A stretch of DNA of 64,000 nucleotides. Origin: Actinomycetes bacterium (lineage in GTDB: Bacteria; Actinomycetota; Actinomycetes; Propionibacteriales; Nocardioidaceae). Below the pieces are notes generated by a model. That model was given only the letters and a program-made list of their open reading frames with translations, searched no databases and was not told the origin of the DNA. Below, in pieces: positions 26,737-38,317 of this stretch; positions within the stretch are counted from its first letter, which is position 1; the number at the start of each line of letters is the position of its first letter. A program made the translations under genes and the position numbers. The DNA lies in assembly GCA_023417775.1 (NCBI GenBank), contig JAEZEJ010000076.1:1-64000 (forward strand), written 5' to 3'.

Positions 26737-27861
26737 TCACAGTCCACGCGCCGCCGCCGGTTCGAGGAGGGAACGCCGGACGAAGTGGTCGAGACGCGAG
26801 ACCCACGAGGATGTCGGGGCGACCTCGCGCAGCAGCTGTCCGCTGATCGCGGCGAGATCATGGGCAGCCTGGTCGTAGGGCAGGAAGGCCTCTACCGGAT
26901 GTCCCGAGACCTCCCGCACGGTCGCCGCGATCTCGGTCTCGCTCCAGCCGAGCGAGGCCCGGCACAGGTTGATGACCACCCGCGGCGGCGTCCGCCACGG
27001 CGAGCCGGCGTCGAGGCTGCGCAGGAGCCGGGCGAGGCCGAGCGGCTCGGGGCGGCCGACGACCACGATGTCATCGGCCGCCTCCAGCACGGTGGTGGCG
27101 GCTTGATCGCGGGCGGGCCCGGCACCCAGCGGCGGCTCATGACCGAAGCCCGCATCGACGACGACCCATCGATGCTCCGCCGCCAGTGCGTCCAGGACCG
27201 CGGCAAGGGCGGCGGGACGCACCAGATGCCACATGTCCTCGGGACGGGGCACCCCGGTGACGACATTGACCCCGTCGTCGACCCGCAGGACCGCGGTATC
27301 GGGCATTCCGCGCCCGCTGTTGACGGCCCGGCAGGCGGCCACGATCCCGGACACGTCGTCGAGCACGCCGAGCGCCTGGCCCACCGCCCCTCCGTGGGTA
27401 TCGGCGTCCACCACCACCGTGGACGCCTCCCGGCCGAGCCTGGCAGCGAGACCGAGCGCCACGCTCGTGCGGCCCGGGGCGCCGGTCGGCCCCCAGACGG
27501 CGACGATCCGTCCCGTCCGGGCGATCTCACCGCGCCCTCCGCGCGGCGGATCGTCCCCCTCGGCCGCGGTCTCGATCGCACCGACCTGGACCGAGGACAG
27601 CAGATCCAGCTCAGGAGCAGCCGCGCCGACAGCCACGATCCGGACTCCCCCGGCTCGCACCCGGCCGACGACGTCGAGATCGAGTCCGCCGAGGGCCGGG
27701 TCCACGAGTGCCACCTGGATGCGGCCGGTCCCGGCGATCGCCAGCAGGTCGGCCGCGTCGACACAGCGCCGGACGAGGGTGAGGACGCCAGAGCGCTCCA
27801 CCTCGTCGAGGACATCGCCCTCCCAGGCTGCGCCGCCCGCGGCGACCGCGGTGGCGATCAC
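26737..27861 (-). CDS. CpaE-like / ParA-superfamily ATPase
   Basis: 374 aa. An N-terminal receiver-like region is followed by a P-loop ATPase with a deviant Walker A, VWGPTGAPGRTSVALGLA, then VVVDADTHGGAV and WVVVDAGFG. This resembles CpaE of Flp/Tad pilus loci or a MinD/ParA partner. No CpaF ATPase, prepilin or secretin is in the window, so a pilus role is doubtful. It starts at GTG 27861, overlapping the upstream SAF-protein stop as GTGA. Confidence 0.7.
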   Translation of the reverse strand: MIATAVAAGGAAWEGDVLDEVERSGVLTLVRRCVDAADLLAIAGTGRIQVALVDPALGGLDLDVVGRVRAGGVRIVAVGAAAPELDLLSSVQVGAIETAAEGDDPPRGGRGEIARTGRIVAVWGPTGAPGRTSVALGLAARLGREASTVVVDADTHGGAVGQALGVLDDVSGIVAACRAVNSGRGMPDTAVLRVDDGVNVVTGVPRPEDMWHLVRPAALAAVLDALAAEHRWVVVDAGFGHEPPLGAGPARDQAATTVLEAADDIVVVGRPEPLGLARLLRSLDAGSPWRTPPRVVINLCRASLGWSETEIAATVREVSGHPVEAFLPYDQAAHDLAAISGQLLREVAPTSSWVSRLDHFVRRSLLEPAAARGL

Positions 27862-28478
27862 GAGCGCCGCACCACGGTCACATGATGCGAGCCGAGGGCC
27901 GCCATCACCTGCGCCGAGGGGGTTTCATCGCCGAGATCGACGACCACCGTGGTGGTGCCGCCGGTCGCCGACGGGGTGACCGCACGCACCGGCACCGAGG
28001 CGACGACCCGCTGAGCCTCCCCTGCCGCCTGCTGGGGTCCCGGCCCGACCCAGACATCGACGTGATCACCGCGGGCGAGGTCGGCGGGATAGGAGCCGTC
28101 GGTCACCGGGAAGGGCAGTTCGTGGGCGGATTCGCCGGATGCGGACCAGGCCGTCGTCGTCACCAGCGAGCCGGCGGGGAGGTCGTGGGCCCAGACGACG
28201 GCCCCCTCGACCTCCTGATCCGCCCGCAGGACGGTGCCCGAGGCGGCGCCGTCGAGGCGGGCCGTAGTGGTGGTCAACTGGTCGGCAACCACCGGATCCC
28301 CGGCGCGTACGTCCTCGCGAACGACCCAATAGCGCTCACCGTCGTCGGCCGCCATCGCCGCCCACCCGCCGAGCGCGGTCGCCACCGCGACGAGCGCTAC
28401 CCCGGCCAGCAGACGCGGCGAGCGCCATCTCCGTGTCATCACCCGACGCGCCGGCTGCGGCGTCCCCCGACTGCTCAT
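27858..28478 (-). CDS. SAF-domain membrane protein, CpaB/RcpC-like
   Basis: 206 aa: a basic N-terminus, one membrane segment (LLAGVALVAVATALGGWAAM), then a SAF domain (YWVVREDVRAGDPVVADQL) on the outer face. Similar proteins stabilise Flp pilus assembly, but actinobacteria often carry this gene with a CpaE-like ATPase alone. An inner Met (MTRRWRSPRLL) could be the real start. Confidence 0.7.
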   Translation of the reverse strand: MSSRGTPQPARRVMTRRWRSPRLLAGVALVAVATALGGWAAMAADDGERYWVVREDVRAGDPVVADQLTTTTARLDGAASGTVLRADQEVEGAVVWAHDLPAGSLVTTTAWSASGESAHELPFPVTDGSYPADLARGDHVDVWVGPGPQQAAGEAQRVVASVPVRAVTPSATGGTTTVVVDLGDETPSAQVMAALGSHHVTVVRRS

Positions 28479-28569
28479 GGCACCTTCCTAGACCATCAGG
28501 ACGAAACAGTCCAGATCGGCCATCCACACCCTGGACGCGGGAGGGTTCGTCGCGTGCGACAATGCCGCC

Positions 28570-28806
28570 ATGCCCTCGCAGCACCGGTTCCTGTCGATTC
28601 CCGACGTGGCCGAGGTCCTCAACGTGAGCGTCCGCCAGGTCCGCTCGCTGCTGTCCAGCGGGGAACTACGCGGCATCCAGATCGGCGGCCGGGGCGTGTG
28701 GCGCATCGAGGACGCCGAGCTGGAGCGCTATATCGCGCGACAGTACGAGCGCAGCGCCGAGCACCTCAGTGAGGACGCACCATCGCGAGAGCCGTCCAGG
28801 GAATGA
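28570..28806 (+). CDS. Helix-turn-helix protein, excisionase/MerR-like
   Basis: 78 aa with a single winged HTH: FLSIPDVAEVLNVSVRQVR followed by GRGVWRIEDAELERYIARQ. It has the form of BldC/excisionase-type DNA-binding proteins. GACAAT ends 6 bases before the ATG, which suggests a leaderless mRNA. No integrase is near, so it is probably a chromosomal regulator and not a phage excisionase. Confidence 0.8.
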   Translation: MPSQHRFLSIPDVAEVLNVSVRQVRSLLSSGELRGIQIGGRGVWRIEDAELERYIARQYERSAEHLSEDAPSREPSRE

Positions 28807-29251
28807 CCGTCCGGCGGCCCTGCTCGGCGAGGACGACAGCATCTGCGAGCACGGCCGCCACCCTCCCGAAGACGATCCCGCCGTCGCGTCGCACCAGCTG
28901 GACCTCCTGAGCCTCCTCCGCCACGGAACGGAAGATCGACGACCACCCGATGCGCCGGAGGCGTCCGCCTCCTCGCCCCGATGTGATCGCCGACATCACC
29001 GCGACACGGGCGACGATGAGGTCCTGGGCGCCACCCGACAGCACCACGAGATCCGACGAGGACCAGCCCACCTCACCGCGGACCTCGCCGACACCCTGGA
29101 CGATCAACACGACCTCGCCGGACAGCAGATCACCCCAGGACAGCTCCGCCCACGCCTCGGCCCCGAGCTCCTCGGCGAGCGCATCGCGCTCATCGGCCAC
29201 GGCATCGGCCGCGGAGGCCTCCACATCCTCGAACAGTCGATCCCAGCGCAT
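28766..29251 (-). CDS. Conserved actinobacterial protein of unknown function
   Basis: 161 aa starting MRWDRLFEDVEASAADAVAD. The first ~40 residues are acidic and helical, and the rest is predicted beta-rich with GRVAAVLADAVVLAE near the end. I recall similar proteins near LysM/SecA loci in Micrococcales but no function. It overlaps the HTH gene by 41 bases, tail to tail. Confidence 0.65.
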   Translation of the reverse strand: MRWDRLFEDVEASAADAVADERDALAEELGAEAWAELSWGDLLSGEVVLIVQGVGEVRGEVGWSSSDLVVLSGGAQDLIVARVAVMSAITSGRGGGRLRRIGWSSIFRSVAEEAQEVQLVRRDGGIVFGRVAAVLADAVVLAEQGRRTVIPWTALAMVRPH

Positions 29252-29269
29252 GCGCTCAGGCTATCGCCC

Positions 29270-29319
29270 TTGACAGAACGACGTCATCAGTCGTCAAATG
29301 TCATCAAACGACATCATCA
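29270..29319 (+). promoter_or_regulatory. Promoter with heptamer repeats upstream of the LysM gene
   Basis: TTGACA at 29270-29275 and TCAAAT at 29294-29299 (18-base spacer) form a plausible sigma-70-type promoter. GTCATCA, GTCGTCA, GTCATCA and ATCATCA occur at 29283, 29290, 29300 and 29313, overlapping the -10. Such tandem heptamers look like a regulator-binding array. Confidence 0.45.
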
Positions 29320-29336
29320 GCGATCGGGGGATCGAC

Positions 29337-29909
29337 ATGTCACGTCTCTGGCTCGTCCTGGGCTCACTCATCGTCGCGGCGGCGGCGCTGCCGCACTGGC
29401 CGGGATGGTGGTCGGCCCTGACGGCAGCCACGCAGGCCGGCGATCTCGCATCGGTCGTGACATGGGCTGCCGCACTGGCCGGCACCGGACTGCTCGGCTG
29501 GTTCGGCGTGGTGGGCCTCGTCGCGGCGGTCCATCTGCCGACGGCGCGGCGGCTGGCCCCCGCCGGGGTCGTCGCGCTCGCCATCGGCGCGGGACTTCCC
29601 ACGGCGGCCGTCGCCTCGGGCCATCCCCTCGACGGAGCCGACCTGCCGAATCGTGCTGTGGTCGCCAGTGCCCCGGCCGGGCCGGCGGTCGGGGCCCCGC
29701 AGTCACCGCGCGCCACGGACACCTACGCCGTCGTCGGCGGAGACTCGCTGTGGACGATCTGCGAACGGCGACTGCCTGCGGGGACCGCTCCCGGTGAGAT
29801 CGCCGACGAGGTGCGTCGCTGGCACGAGCACAATCGTGACGTCATCGGCCAGGATCCGGGGCTCATCCTGCCCGGACAGATCCTGCACGCCCCGGAGGCC
29901 GGACGATGA
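29337..29909 (+). CDS. Membrane protein with C-terminal LysM domain
   Basis: 190 aa. Three hydrophobic segments fill the first ~100 residues, then a linker and a LysM peptidoglycan-binding domain (YAVVGGDSLWTICERRL to LILPGQILHAP). I chose ATG 29337, which has GGGGGA 6 bases upstream; an earlier ATG-like start would add 13 residues. LysM genes of this type stand near secA in Micrococcales. Confidence 0.8.
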   Translation: MSRLWLVLGSLIVAAAALPHWPGWWSALTAATQAGDLASVVTWAAALAGTGLLGWFGVVGLVAAVHLPTARRLAPAGVVALAIGAGLPTAAVASGHPLDGADLPNRAVVASAPAGPAVGAPQSPRATDTYAVVGGDSLWTICERRLPAGTAPGEIADEVRRWHEHNRDVIGQDPGLILPGQILHAPEAGR

Positions 29910-30352
29910 TGACCGCGACGGCCCTCCACTTGCGACCGCAGCCGCTCGAACAGCATCAGATCGCCCTGCCCTTCCCGCCCGCACCGCCCGTACTGCCGGC
30001 GGCCGTGGAGCGTGGCGATATCGGTGAGCTGCGGCATCGAGCCGCCCGATTCGCGCAGGCGGTGGCGGAGGTTCTGCACGGTCATCGCCCCGCCCGACAG
30101 CTCGGGCCGTGGCTGGCCGCGGATGTCTACGACCAACTGCTGCTGCACCTGCGCGGTCGGCGGGCAGCGCCCAGCCGACACCGAGTACGCGTCGCATCGG
30201 TGCACGTCGAGATGACTCACCGCAGCGCGGCCGAGATCGCCGTCAGACTCGTACACGGCGGACGGTCCACCGCCTTGGCGCTCCGGCTGGACCTCGATCG
30301 TCACGCCCCGCACGGACCGATCTGGCGCTGCACCGCGCTGACCTGGGCCTAG
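29906..30352 (+). CDS. Rv3235-family protein
   Basis: 148 aa. The middle holds FAQAVAEVLHGHRPARQLGPW, the typical helix of Rv3235-like proteins, followed by a beta region. The family is found next to secA in actinobacteria; its function is unknown. The start overlaps the LysM stop as ATGA. Confidence 0.75.
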   Translation: MMTATALHLRPQPLEQHQIALPFPPAPPVLPAAVERGDIGELRHRAARFAQAVAEVLHGHRPARQLGPWLAADVYDQLLLHLRGRRAAPSRHRVRVASVHVEMTHRSAAEIAVRLVHGGRSTALALRLDLDRHAPHGPIWRCTALTWA

Positions 30353-30372
30353 ACCCCGAAGCGGTGCATGGG

Positions 30373-30399
30373 ACACCTCTCACGACCCGCGAGAGGTGT
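30373..30399. terminator. Probable bidirectional terminator hairpin
   Basis: Perfect 9-bp stem ACACCTCTC / GAGAGGTGT with a 9-base loop between the converging Rv3235-like and secA genes. No strong T-run on either side. Confidence 0.6.
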
Positions 30400-30425
30400 G
30401 GAGGTCATCGCTCCCGTGGCGGCGG

Positions 30426-33191
<2,766 letters not shown>

Positions 33192-33200
33192 TTGGCCATC

Positions 33201-34448
33201 CTAGAGGTTGACGGTGGTGAGCCCAACGCTTTCGCGACGAAGCTCGGAGGTGAGCGGTCCGGCGAGGTCTCCTCGCACGGGCGCGCGGATGTCGTCCAGG
33301 CCGAGCCAGCCGGCGAGCGTGACCAGTTCCCGGGCCAGCTGCTCGGCGACATCGGCGGGCGCATCCGGCTCCACCCAGGCGCCGATGACGTCGAGCGTCC
33401 CGGTGGCCCGGCCGGCCTTCAGGTCGACCCGTCCGGCGATGCGGTCGCCGAGCAGGAATGGCAGGACATAGTAGCCGTACTGCCGTTTGGCCTCGGGCAC
33501 ATAGATCTCGATGCGGTACCGGAAGTCGAAGAGCTGCTCCGCGCGGGTGCGCTCGAAGACCAGCGGATCGAAGGGGCTCAGGAGCGCCCGCGCCGACCCA
33601 GCGAGCGGTCGCCGGGCCTCGGCGTGCAGATAGGCCGGACGATCCCATCCCTGGACCCTCATCGGCGTCAGCCGCCCGTCCTCGACCAGTTCGGCGACCG
33701 CTCGCTGGGTCGGCGCGGGCGCCGTGCGGAAGTAGTCGCGCAGGCACGGCTCGGTGGCGATCCCGAGCGCCCGGGCCGCATGCTCCACCAGCTCACGGTG
33801 CGCCTCGGCGTGGTCGAGGGGCGGGAGAGCGTAGATCTCGGGCGGGATGACCCGCTCGGTCAGATCGTAGACCCGCTCGAAGGCCGTATTGCGCCGGGCG
33901 GCGCTGATCTCGCCGATGAAGAACAGGTACTCCAGCGCTTTCTTGGTCTCCGACCAGTTCCAGCCCCAGTGCGAGCGATCGCGCTCGACCTGACCGTGCA
34001 GCAGTGCCTCGGCCTCTCGCGCGGTGACGGGGCCGTTCGCTCCCACGACGTCCAACACGCGGTCCACGAGCTCGGGCTGTTCCTCGGCGACCCGCGACAT
34101 CGATCCCCACATGCCGCGCCGCTCGATCATGCGGTGCCGCATCGCCGGGAAGAGCCCGATGTCGACATAGGTGGCGACGTGGGCCCAGTACTCGAACACC
34201 CGCCGGGGCCGCTGCTCGGCGGCACGGGCGAGCAGGCCGACGTCATAGGGTCCGCGGCGGGCGTAGAGCGGCATGAAGTGCGCCCGCTGCAGCACATTGA
34301 CCGAGTCGATCTGGAAGAAGCCGAGCCGGCGTACCGTCTCGGTGAGGTGACGCATGGTCACCGGACCGTCCGGGCGTGGAGTGGTGAAGCCCTGAGCGGC
34401 GAGCGCGATGCGCCGAGCCTGCGCGGTCGGCAGTGGACGAGCGGCCAC
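33201..34448 (-). CDS. YcaQ-type DNA glycosylase (HTH_42 winged-helix protein)
   Basis: 415 aa of the YcaQ/AlkX family, which unhooks interstrand crosslinks and bulky N7 adducts. The QxD catalytic motif is present in GFFQIDSVNVLQRAHFM near residue 45, as is the VFEYWAHVAT motif. Tandem winged helices follow. It lies 9 bases before secA. Confidence 0.82.
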   Translation of the reverse strand: MAARPLPTAQARRIALAAQGFTTPRPDGPVTMRHLTETVRRLGFFQIDSVNVLQRAHFMPLYARRGPYDVGLLARAAEQRPRRVFEYWAHVATYVDIGLFPAMRHRMIERRGMWGSMSRVAEEQPELVDRVLDVVGANGPVTAREAEALLHGQVERDRSHWGWNWSETKKALEYLFFIGEISAARRNTAFERVYDLTERVIPPEIYALPPLDHAEAHRELVEHAARALGIATEPCLRDYFRTAPAPTQRAVAELVEDGRLTPMRVQGWDRPAYLHAEARRPLAGSARALLSPFDPLVFERTRAEQLFDFRYRIEIYVPEAKRQYGYYVLPFLLGDRIAGRVDLKAGRATGTLDVIGAWVEPDAPADVAEQLARELVTLAGWLGLDDIRAPVRGDLAGPLTSELRRESVGLTTVNL

Positions 34449-34451
34449 GCC

Positions 34452-35135
34452 TCAGAGCACGTCGTCGATCAGCTTGCTGCGGACCGCGTACATCGCGGCC
34501 TCCATCCGCGACTTCATCTGGAGCTTCTCCAGGATATTGCGGATGTGATTCTTGACGGTGTTCTCGCTGATGAACAGCTCATGGGCGATATCGCGGTTGC
34601 TCTTGCCGTGGGCCACGAGTCGCAGCACCTCCAGCTCACGCGGCGTGAGGGTCGTCGCCGGGGCGGCACCACGCGACATGTGCACGAACTCCTCGAGCAG
34701 CTTGGTGGCCATGCTCGGACTGATGAGGGACTGGCCGTTGGCGACGACCCGCACCGCCTCGCCGACCTGCTCGTAGGTGGAGCCGTCCTTCAGCAGGTAA
34801 CCGGAGGCGCCCGCCTTGACCGACTCGTAGAGGTCGGCCTCCTCATCGCTCGCGGTGAGCATGATGATGCCGGTGGAGGGGGCGATCTGCTTGATCGCCG
34901 CACAGATCTCGACGCCGCTGCGTCCGGGCATGCGGACATCGAGCAGGACGACATCGAAGGGCTCCTCGGCGATGCGCTCCAGCGCGGAGTCGCCGTCGTC
35001 GACGTCTTCGATCTCCAGGTCGACATCGGAGCTGAGGACCATCGTCACGCCACGGCGGAACAGCTCCTGGTCGTCGACGAGCAGCACCCGGATGGCATCC
35101 GAGCGCGGCGGCGTCTCATCGGTGGGTTGGCTCAC
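34452..35135 (-). CDS. NarL/LuxR-family response regulator (orphan)
   Basis: 227 aa. The receiver domain has acidic VDDQ, phospho-acceptor Asp in DVVLLDVRMPG and conserved Lys in GYLLKDGS. The HTH is LTPRELEVLRLVAHGKSNRD followed by SENTVKNHIRNIL. No histidine kinase adjoins it, so the partner is unknown. It stands between hpf and the YcaQ-like gene. Confidence 0.92.
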   Translation of the reverse strand: MSQPTDETPPRSDAIRVLLVDDQELFRRGVTMVLSSDVDLEIEDVDDGDSALERIAEEPFDVVLLDVRMPGRSGVEICAAIKQIAPSTGIIMLTASDEEADLYESVKAGASGYLLKDGSTYEQVGEAVRVVANGQSLISPSMATKLLEEFVHMSRGAAPATTLTPRELEVLRLVAHGKSNRDIAHELFISENTVKNHIRNILEKLQMKSRMEAAMYAVRSKLIDDVL

Positions 35136-35200
35136 AGTCGCATCATGCCACTTCTCCGGGGTCCAGCGGGGGCCGACGCGCGTTCGGCCCCCGCCTCGCC

Positions 35201-35830
35201 TCAGCTTTCGTCGACGTCCAGGTGGATGACGCCGTAGTCGTAACCGCGGCGCCGGTAGACCACGGAGGGCTGCATGGAGTCCTTCTCCATGAAGAGATAG
35301 AAGTCGTGTCCGACGAGCTCCATCTCGTAGAGCGCCTGGTCGAGCGTCATGGGCACCGTGTCATGGGTCTTCTCGCGCACCACCAGCGGTCCGTCGCCCT
35401 CGATCTCGATGGGGCCGGCGGTGTGGTCCGGTGTGCCGTTGTCACCGCTGAGCTCCTCCAGCAGCGAGTCGGGGATATCGGACGTGGCCTCCGCCAAGGA
35501 CGTGGGGCGCTGCTGACCGCGGTGGACGCGCTGCCGGTCCACGGCCTTGCGCACCTGCCGCGCCAGCCGGTCCATCGCCAGGTCGAGCGCGGAGTGCTGA
35601 TCCCCCGAGACCGCCTCGGCGCGCACGATGGGGCCGCGCGAATGCACGGAGATCTCGACCGTGGCCGCCGTCGCCGGGTCGCGAGGGTTCTTCTCGTGTG
35701 TCACGACCACCTCCGTGCGGGTGATGCGTTGCCGCGGATCGAATTTCTCGATCCGGTGGAGCTTCTCGGCCACGTGCTCTCGGAAGCGATCCGAGATCTC
35801 GCTGTTGCGACCCTTGACGACGATTTCCAT
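35201..35830 (-). CDS. hpf: Long-form ribosome hibernation promoting factor
   Basis: 209 aa. The N-terminal domain starts MEIVVKGRNSEISDRFREHV and covers ~100 residues. A charged linker leads to the C-terminal dimerisation domain (LDQALYEMELVGHDFYLFM to YRRRGYDYGVIHL), so this is the long HPF that makes 100S ribosomes alone. The ATG at 35830 has a perfect AGGAGG 6 bases upstream. Confidence 0.94.
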   Translation of the reverse strand: MEIVVKGRNSEISDRFREHVAEKLHRIEKFDPRQRITRTEVVVTHEKNPRDPATAATVEISVHSRGPIVRAEAVSGDQHSALDLAMDRLARQVRKAVDRQRVHRGQQRPTSLAEATSDIPDSLLEELSGDNGTPDHTAGPIEIEGDGPLVVREKTHDTVPMTLDQALYEMELVGHDFYLFMEKDSMQPSVVYRRRGYDYGVIHLDVDES

Positions 35831-35878
35831 GAGAACCTCCTCGTTCGGCCGGACGAGCATCTTCGCCCTGTCTCGACG

Positions 35879-36571
35879 TTAGCCGCCCGGAGCGTCGTCC
35901 ACCAGTGGGAGACGGACCGAACGTGGTGGCGGGGTCGCGACGACCACCGCCGCGCCCAGCACGGAGGCATCCGCCGCCTCGAGGGCGGCGACGACCGCTC
36001 GCACGGTCGACCCGGTGGTGACGACATCGTCGACCACGATCACCCGACGTCCGGCGGGCGGGCGCCTGGCGGCGAAGGCACCGCGGGTGTTGCGCGCGCG
36101 GTCGATCACGCCGAGATCGCGCTGATCGCTGGGCTGGCGGACGAGGCGGGCCAGGGGCGCGGACTGCGCCCGTGCGCCGACCGAGGTCAGCACTCTCGCC
36201 GCCTGGGTGGCGAGATCGGCGACCAGCCATCCCCCGCGCCGCCGCCGCGATCGCCAGGTGGCCGGCACCGGCACCAGCAGCGCATCATCGCAGCCGTGGA
36301 AGGCGATCGATGCGGCGAGCGCATGGGCCGCCCACGCCGCGGTCCGGGAATGCCCGATGTCCTTCCAGCGCCGCACCGCCCGTTCGGCGACCCCGCTGTT
36401 GGAGGTCGCCGCCACCACGGTCACGGTGTCCGGCTCGAGGGGGACGATGAAGGGGTCGGGCCGCAGCGAACGGAGGCAGGAGCGGCACAGGCCGAGCGTG
36501 ATCCGCCCGCAGCCCGGACAGTCCGCGCCGACCACCAGGTCGGCCACGACCGCGCTCCACGCCTCTCGCAT
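35879..36571 (-). CDS. ComF-family phosphoribosyltransferase-like protein
   Basis: 230 aa. An N-terminal zinc-finger CPGC...CRSC is followed by a type I PRTase fold with the PRPP loop VIVVDDVVTTGSTV. ComF proteins act in DNA uptake or as PRTases of unknown substrate. In actinobacteria comF commonly follows lpqB, as here. Competence is not demonstrated. Confidence 0.88.
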   Translation of the reverse strand: MREAWSAVVADLVVGADCPGCGRITLGLCRSCLRSLRPDPFIVPLEPDTVTVVAATSNSGVAERAVRRWKDIGHSRTAAWAAHALAASIAFHGCDDALLVPVPATWRSRRRRGGWLVADLATQAARVLTSVGARAQSAPLARLVRQPSDQRDLGVIDRARNTRGAFAARRPPAGRRVIVVDDVVTTGSTVRAVVAALEAADASVLGAAVVVATPPPRSVRLPLVDDAPGG

Positions 36572-36637
36572 CCGCCCATCGTCCGCATCCGCCGGCGCCC
36601 TGTCGACTCGCCCCTGTGGACGACAGGAGACGGTTCG

Positions 36638-38317
36638 TCAGCCGATCGCGACGACGTCCTCGGCCGGCACCTTCGTCCAGCCTCGCGGGGTGAGCACCCG
36701 GACGTCACCGTCATCGTCCAGCACATAGGCGCGCGGGTCGTCATCGGTGGACGTCGCCAGGGCGACCGGCGTGATGCGCGGCAACAAGGTCGGGAGGCCG
36801 GGCAGCGAGGCCGCAAGCCCGGATCCGTCGATGCGCACCGAGTAGACCTGCTCGCCGGCGGCACCGTTCGCGAGCATGGCCAGCCGGGTGCCGGTGACCC
36901 ATTGGATCGACCGCATGCGAGAGACGCCGTCCATCGCCACCGGCAGGGGCTCGCCGAGCCGCACCCCCTGCTCGTCCTCGACGACCGCTCCCACGAGGAC
37001 CTGCGCCTGCGCGCCGTCACCCCGCGTCACCGCGTACCGCGCGCCGTCCGGGGAGACCGCGAAGGAGCCGACATCCGCGGGCCAGGCGGGTGCGGCGACC
37101 GATTGGACCTCGTCATCGGTGACGAGCCGGACCCCGCCCGCGTCCGCGGCCCAGACGCGATCGTCCCGGTCGACCACCGGGGCGAGGAAGCCGCTGTCGC
37201 TGGCGACAGTGACCGGCTCCCGCGAGCCGAGCACCCGCAAGGACAATCCCCCCGGGTCGACGAGAGCGGCACGGTCGGCCGATGCGGCAACCGCCTCCGC
37301 CCCGCCGACATCGCCGACGCCCGCGATGGCCCGCTGAGAGTCGGCGTCGACGCGGCGCAGACGGTCATCGGCGATCACGGCGACGCGCTGGTCCCCGGTG
37401 GCCGGTGCGTAGCCCGCATAGGCGGTCGTCGACTGACGCACCTCACCGCCGATCGCCAGGGCGCCGTCGCTGCCGCTGATCCGCACGGCACCGACCCGCG
37501 GGGCTCCGCTGAGGGTCCAGGCGAGCTGAGCCCCCAGCTGGGCGCGTTCCTCCGTCGCCAGATCCCGCAGATCGATGGTGAACTCGACCTCCGCCACGCG
37601 ATCGGCGTCGATCGGCACGGAGCCGCGCGTCCGGTCCACCCCGGGCACCCTCGACTGCACCTGGGCCGCGATGGTCGCCTCCGGGCCCTCCGCCAGACTC
37701 GTCAACAGACCGGTGGCCAGCTGGTCGCCCACCACCCGGAAGACCGGATCAGGCACCACCCGGGTGCCCGATCCGTCCAGGAAGTAGATGTCGAAGGGCC
37801 GGTAGTAGTCCTCGAAGTAGCGCTGCGTGACCAAGGTGCCGGGCGGCGGCGAGGCGATGCGCCACTCGCCCTCCTCCAGGGTCAGGCGCCACTCGAAGGC
37901 CTCGCGTCCCTCCCCCGGCCGGAAGTGTCCCTGCCGGTCGAGCTCCGCGACGGCCTTCCAGCTCGAGTCCACGGTCGCCTCGCCGGCGGTCGCCGCGCGG
38001 GACTCGGCGATCCGCGGCTCCGCGTACACCATCGTGCGCTCGGACGGACGCCACTCGTCCGCGGCCTCGTCGGTCAGGAACTCGCTCGCGGTCGAGTAGC
38101 TGACCGGGTAGGCGAGCAGGGCCTCCAGATAGCCGTTGACGATCTGATCGGGGTTGCCGCCCGGGGCGGGACCGGCGGGCGCATAGCGAGCCGTGCTCTC
38201 ACCGAGCCCCTCGTCACCCTCCACCTCGTGCACCGGCCCGGTCGTGGGAATCCCGGCACATCCGGTGGCGAGCAGCACCGCGAGCAGCGTCATCAGCAGC
38301 GTCGGCTTCCGGCTCAT
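36638..38317 (-). CDS. lpqB: Lipoprotein LpqB (MtrAB accessory)
   Basis: 559 aa. The lipoprotein signal is LLAVLLATGCAG. GerMN-like and beta-propeller regions follow, with DFVLTDEAAD-type and VDLRDLATEERAQLGAQL stretches. LpqB binds the extracellular part of MtrB and tunes MtrA activity. Its ATG overlaps the mtrB stop as ATGA. Confidence 0.93.
   Translation of the reverse strand: MSRKPTLLMTLLAVLLATGCAGIPTTGPVHEVEGDEGLGESTARYAPAGPAPGGNPDQIVNGYLEALLAYPVSYSTASEFLTDEAADEWRPSERTMVYAEPRIAESRAATAGEATVDSSWKAVAELDRQGHFRPGEGREAFEWRLTLEEGEWRIASPPPGTLVTQRYFEDYYRPFDIYFLDGSGTRVVPDPVFRVVGDQLATGLLTSLAEGPEATIAAQVQSRVPGVDRTRGSVPIDADRVAEVEFTIDLRDLATEERAQLGAQLAWTLSGAPRVGAVRISGSDGALAIGGEVRQSTTAYAGYAPATGDQRVAVIADDRLRRVDADSQRAIAGVGDVGGAEAVAASADRAALVDPGGLSLRVLGSREPVTVASDSGFLAPVVDRDDRVWAADAGGVRLVTDDEVQSVAAPAWPADVGSFAVSPDGARYAVTRGDGAQAQVLVGAVVEDEQGVRLGEPLPVAMDGVSRMRSIQWVTGTRLAMLANGAAGEQVYSVRIDGSGLAASLPGLPTLLPRITPVALATSTDDDPRAYVLDDDGDVRVLTPRGWTKVPAEDVVAIG

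Noticed and set aside
26737..28478. Tad/Flp pilus locus
   Set aside because: Only CpaE-like and CpaB-like genes are present; no prepilin, secretin or CpaF ATPase.
28570..28806. Phage excisionase
   Set aside because: The HTH fold fits, but there are no integrase, recombinase or attachment repeats nearby.
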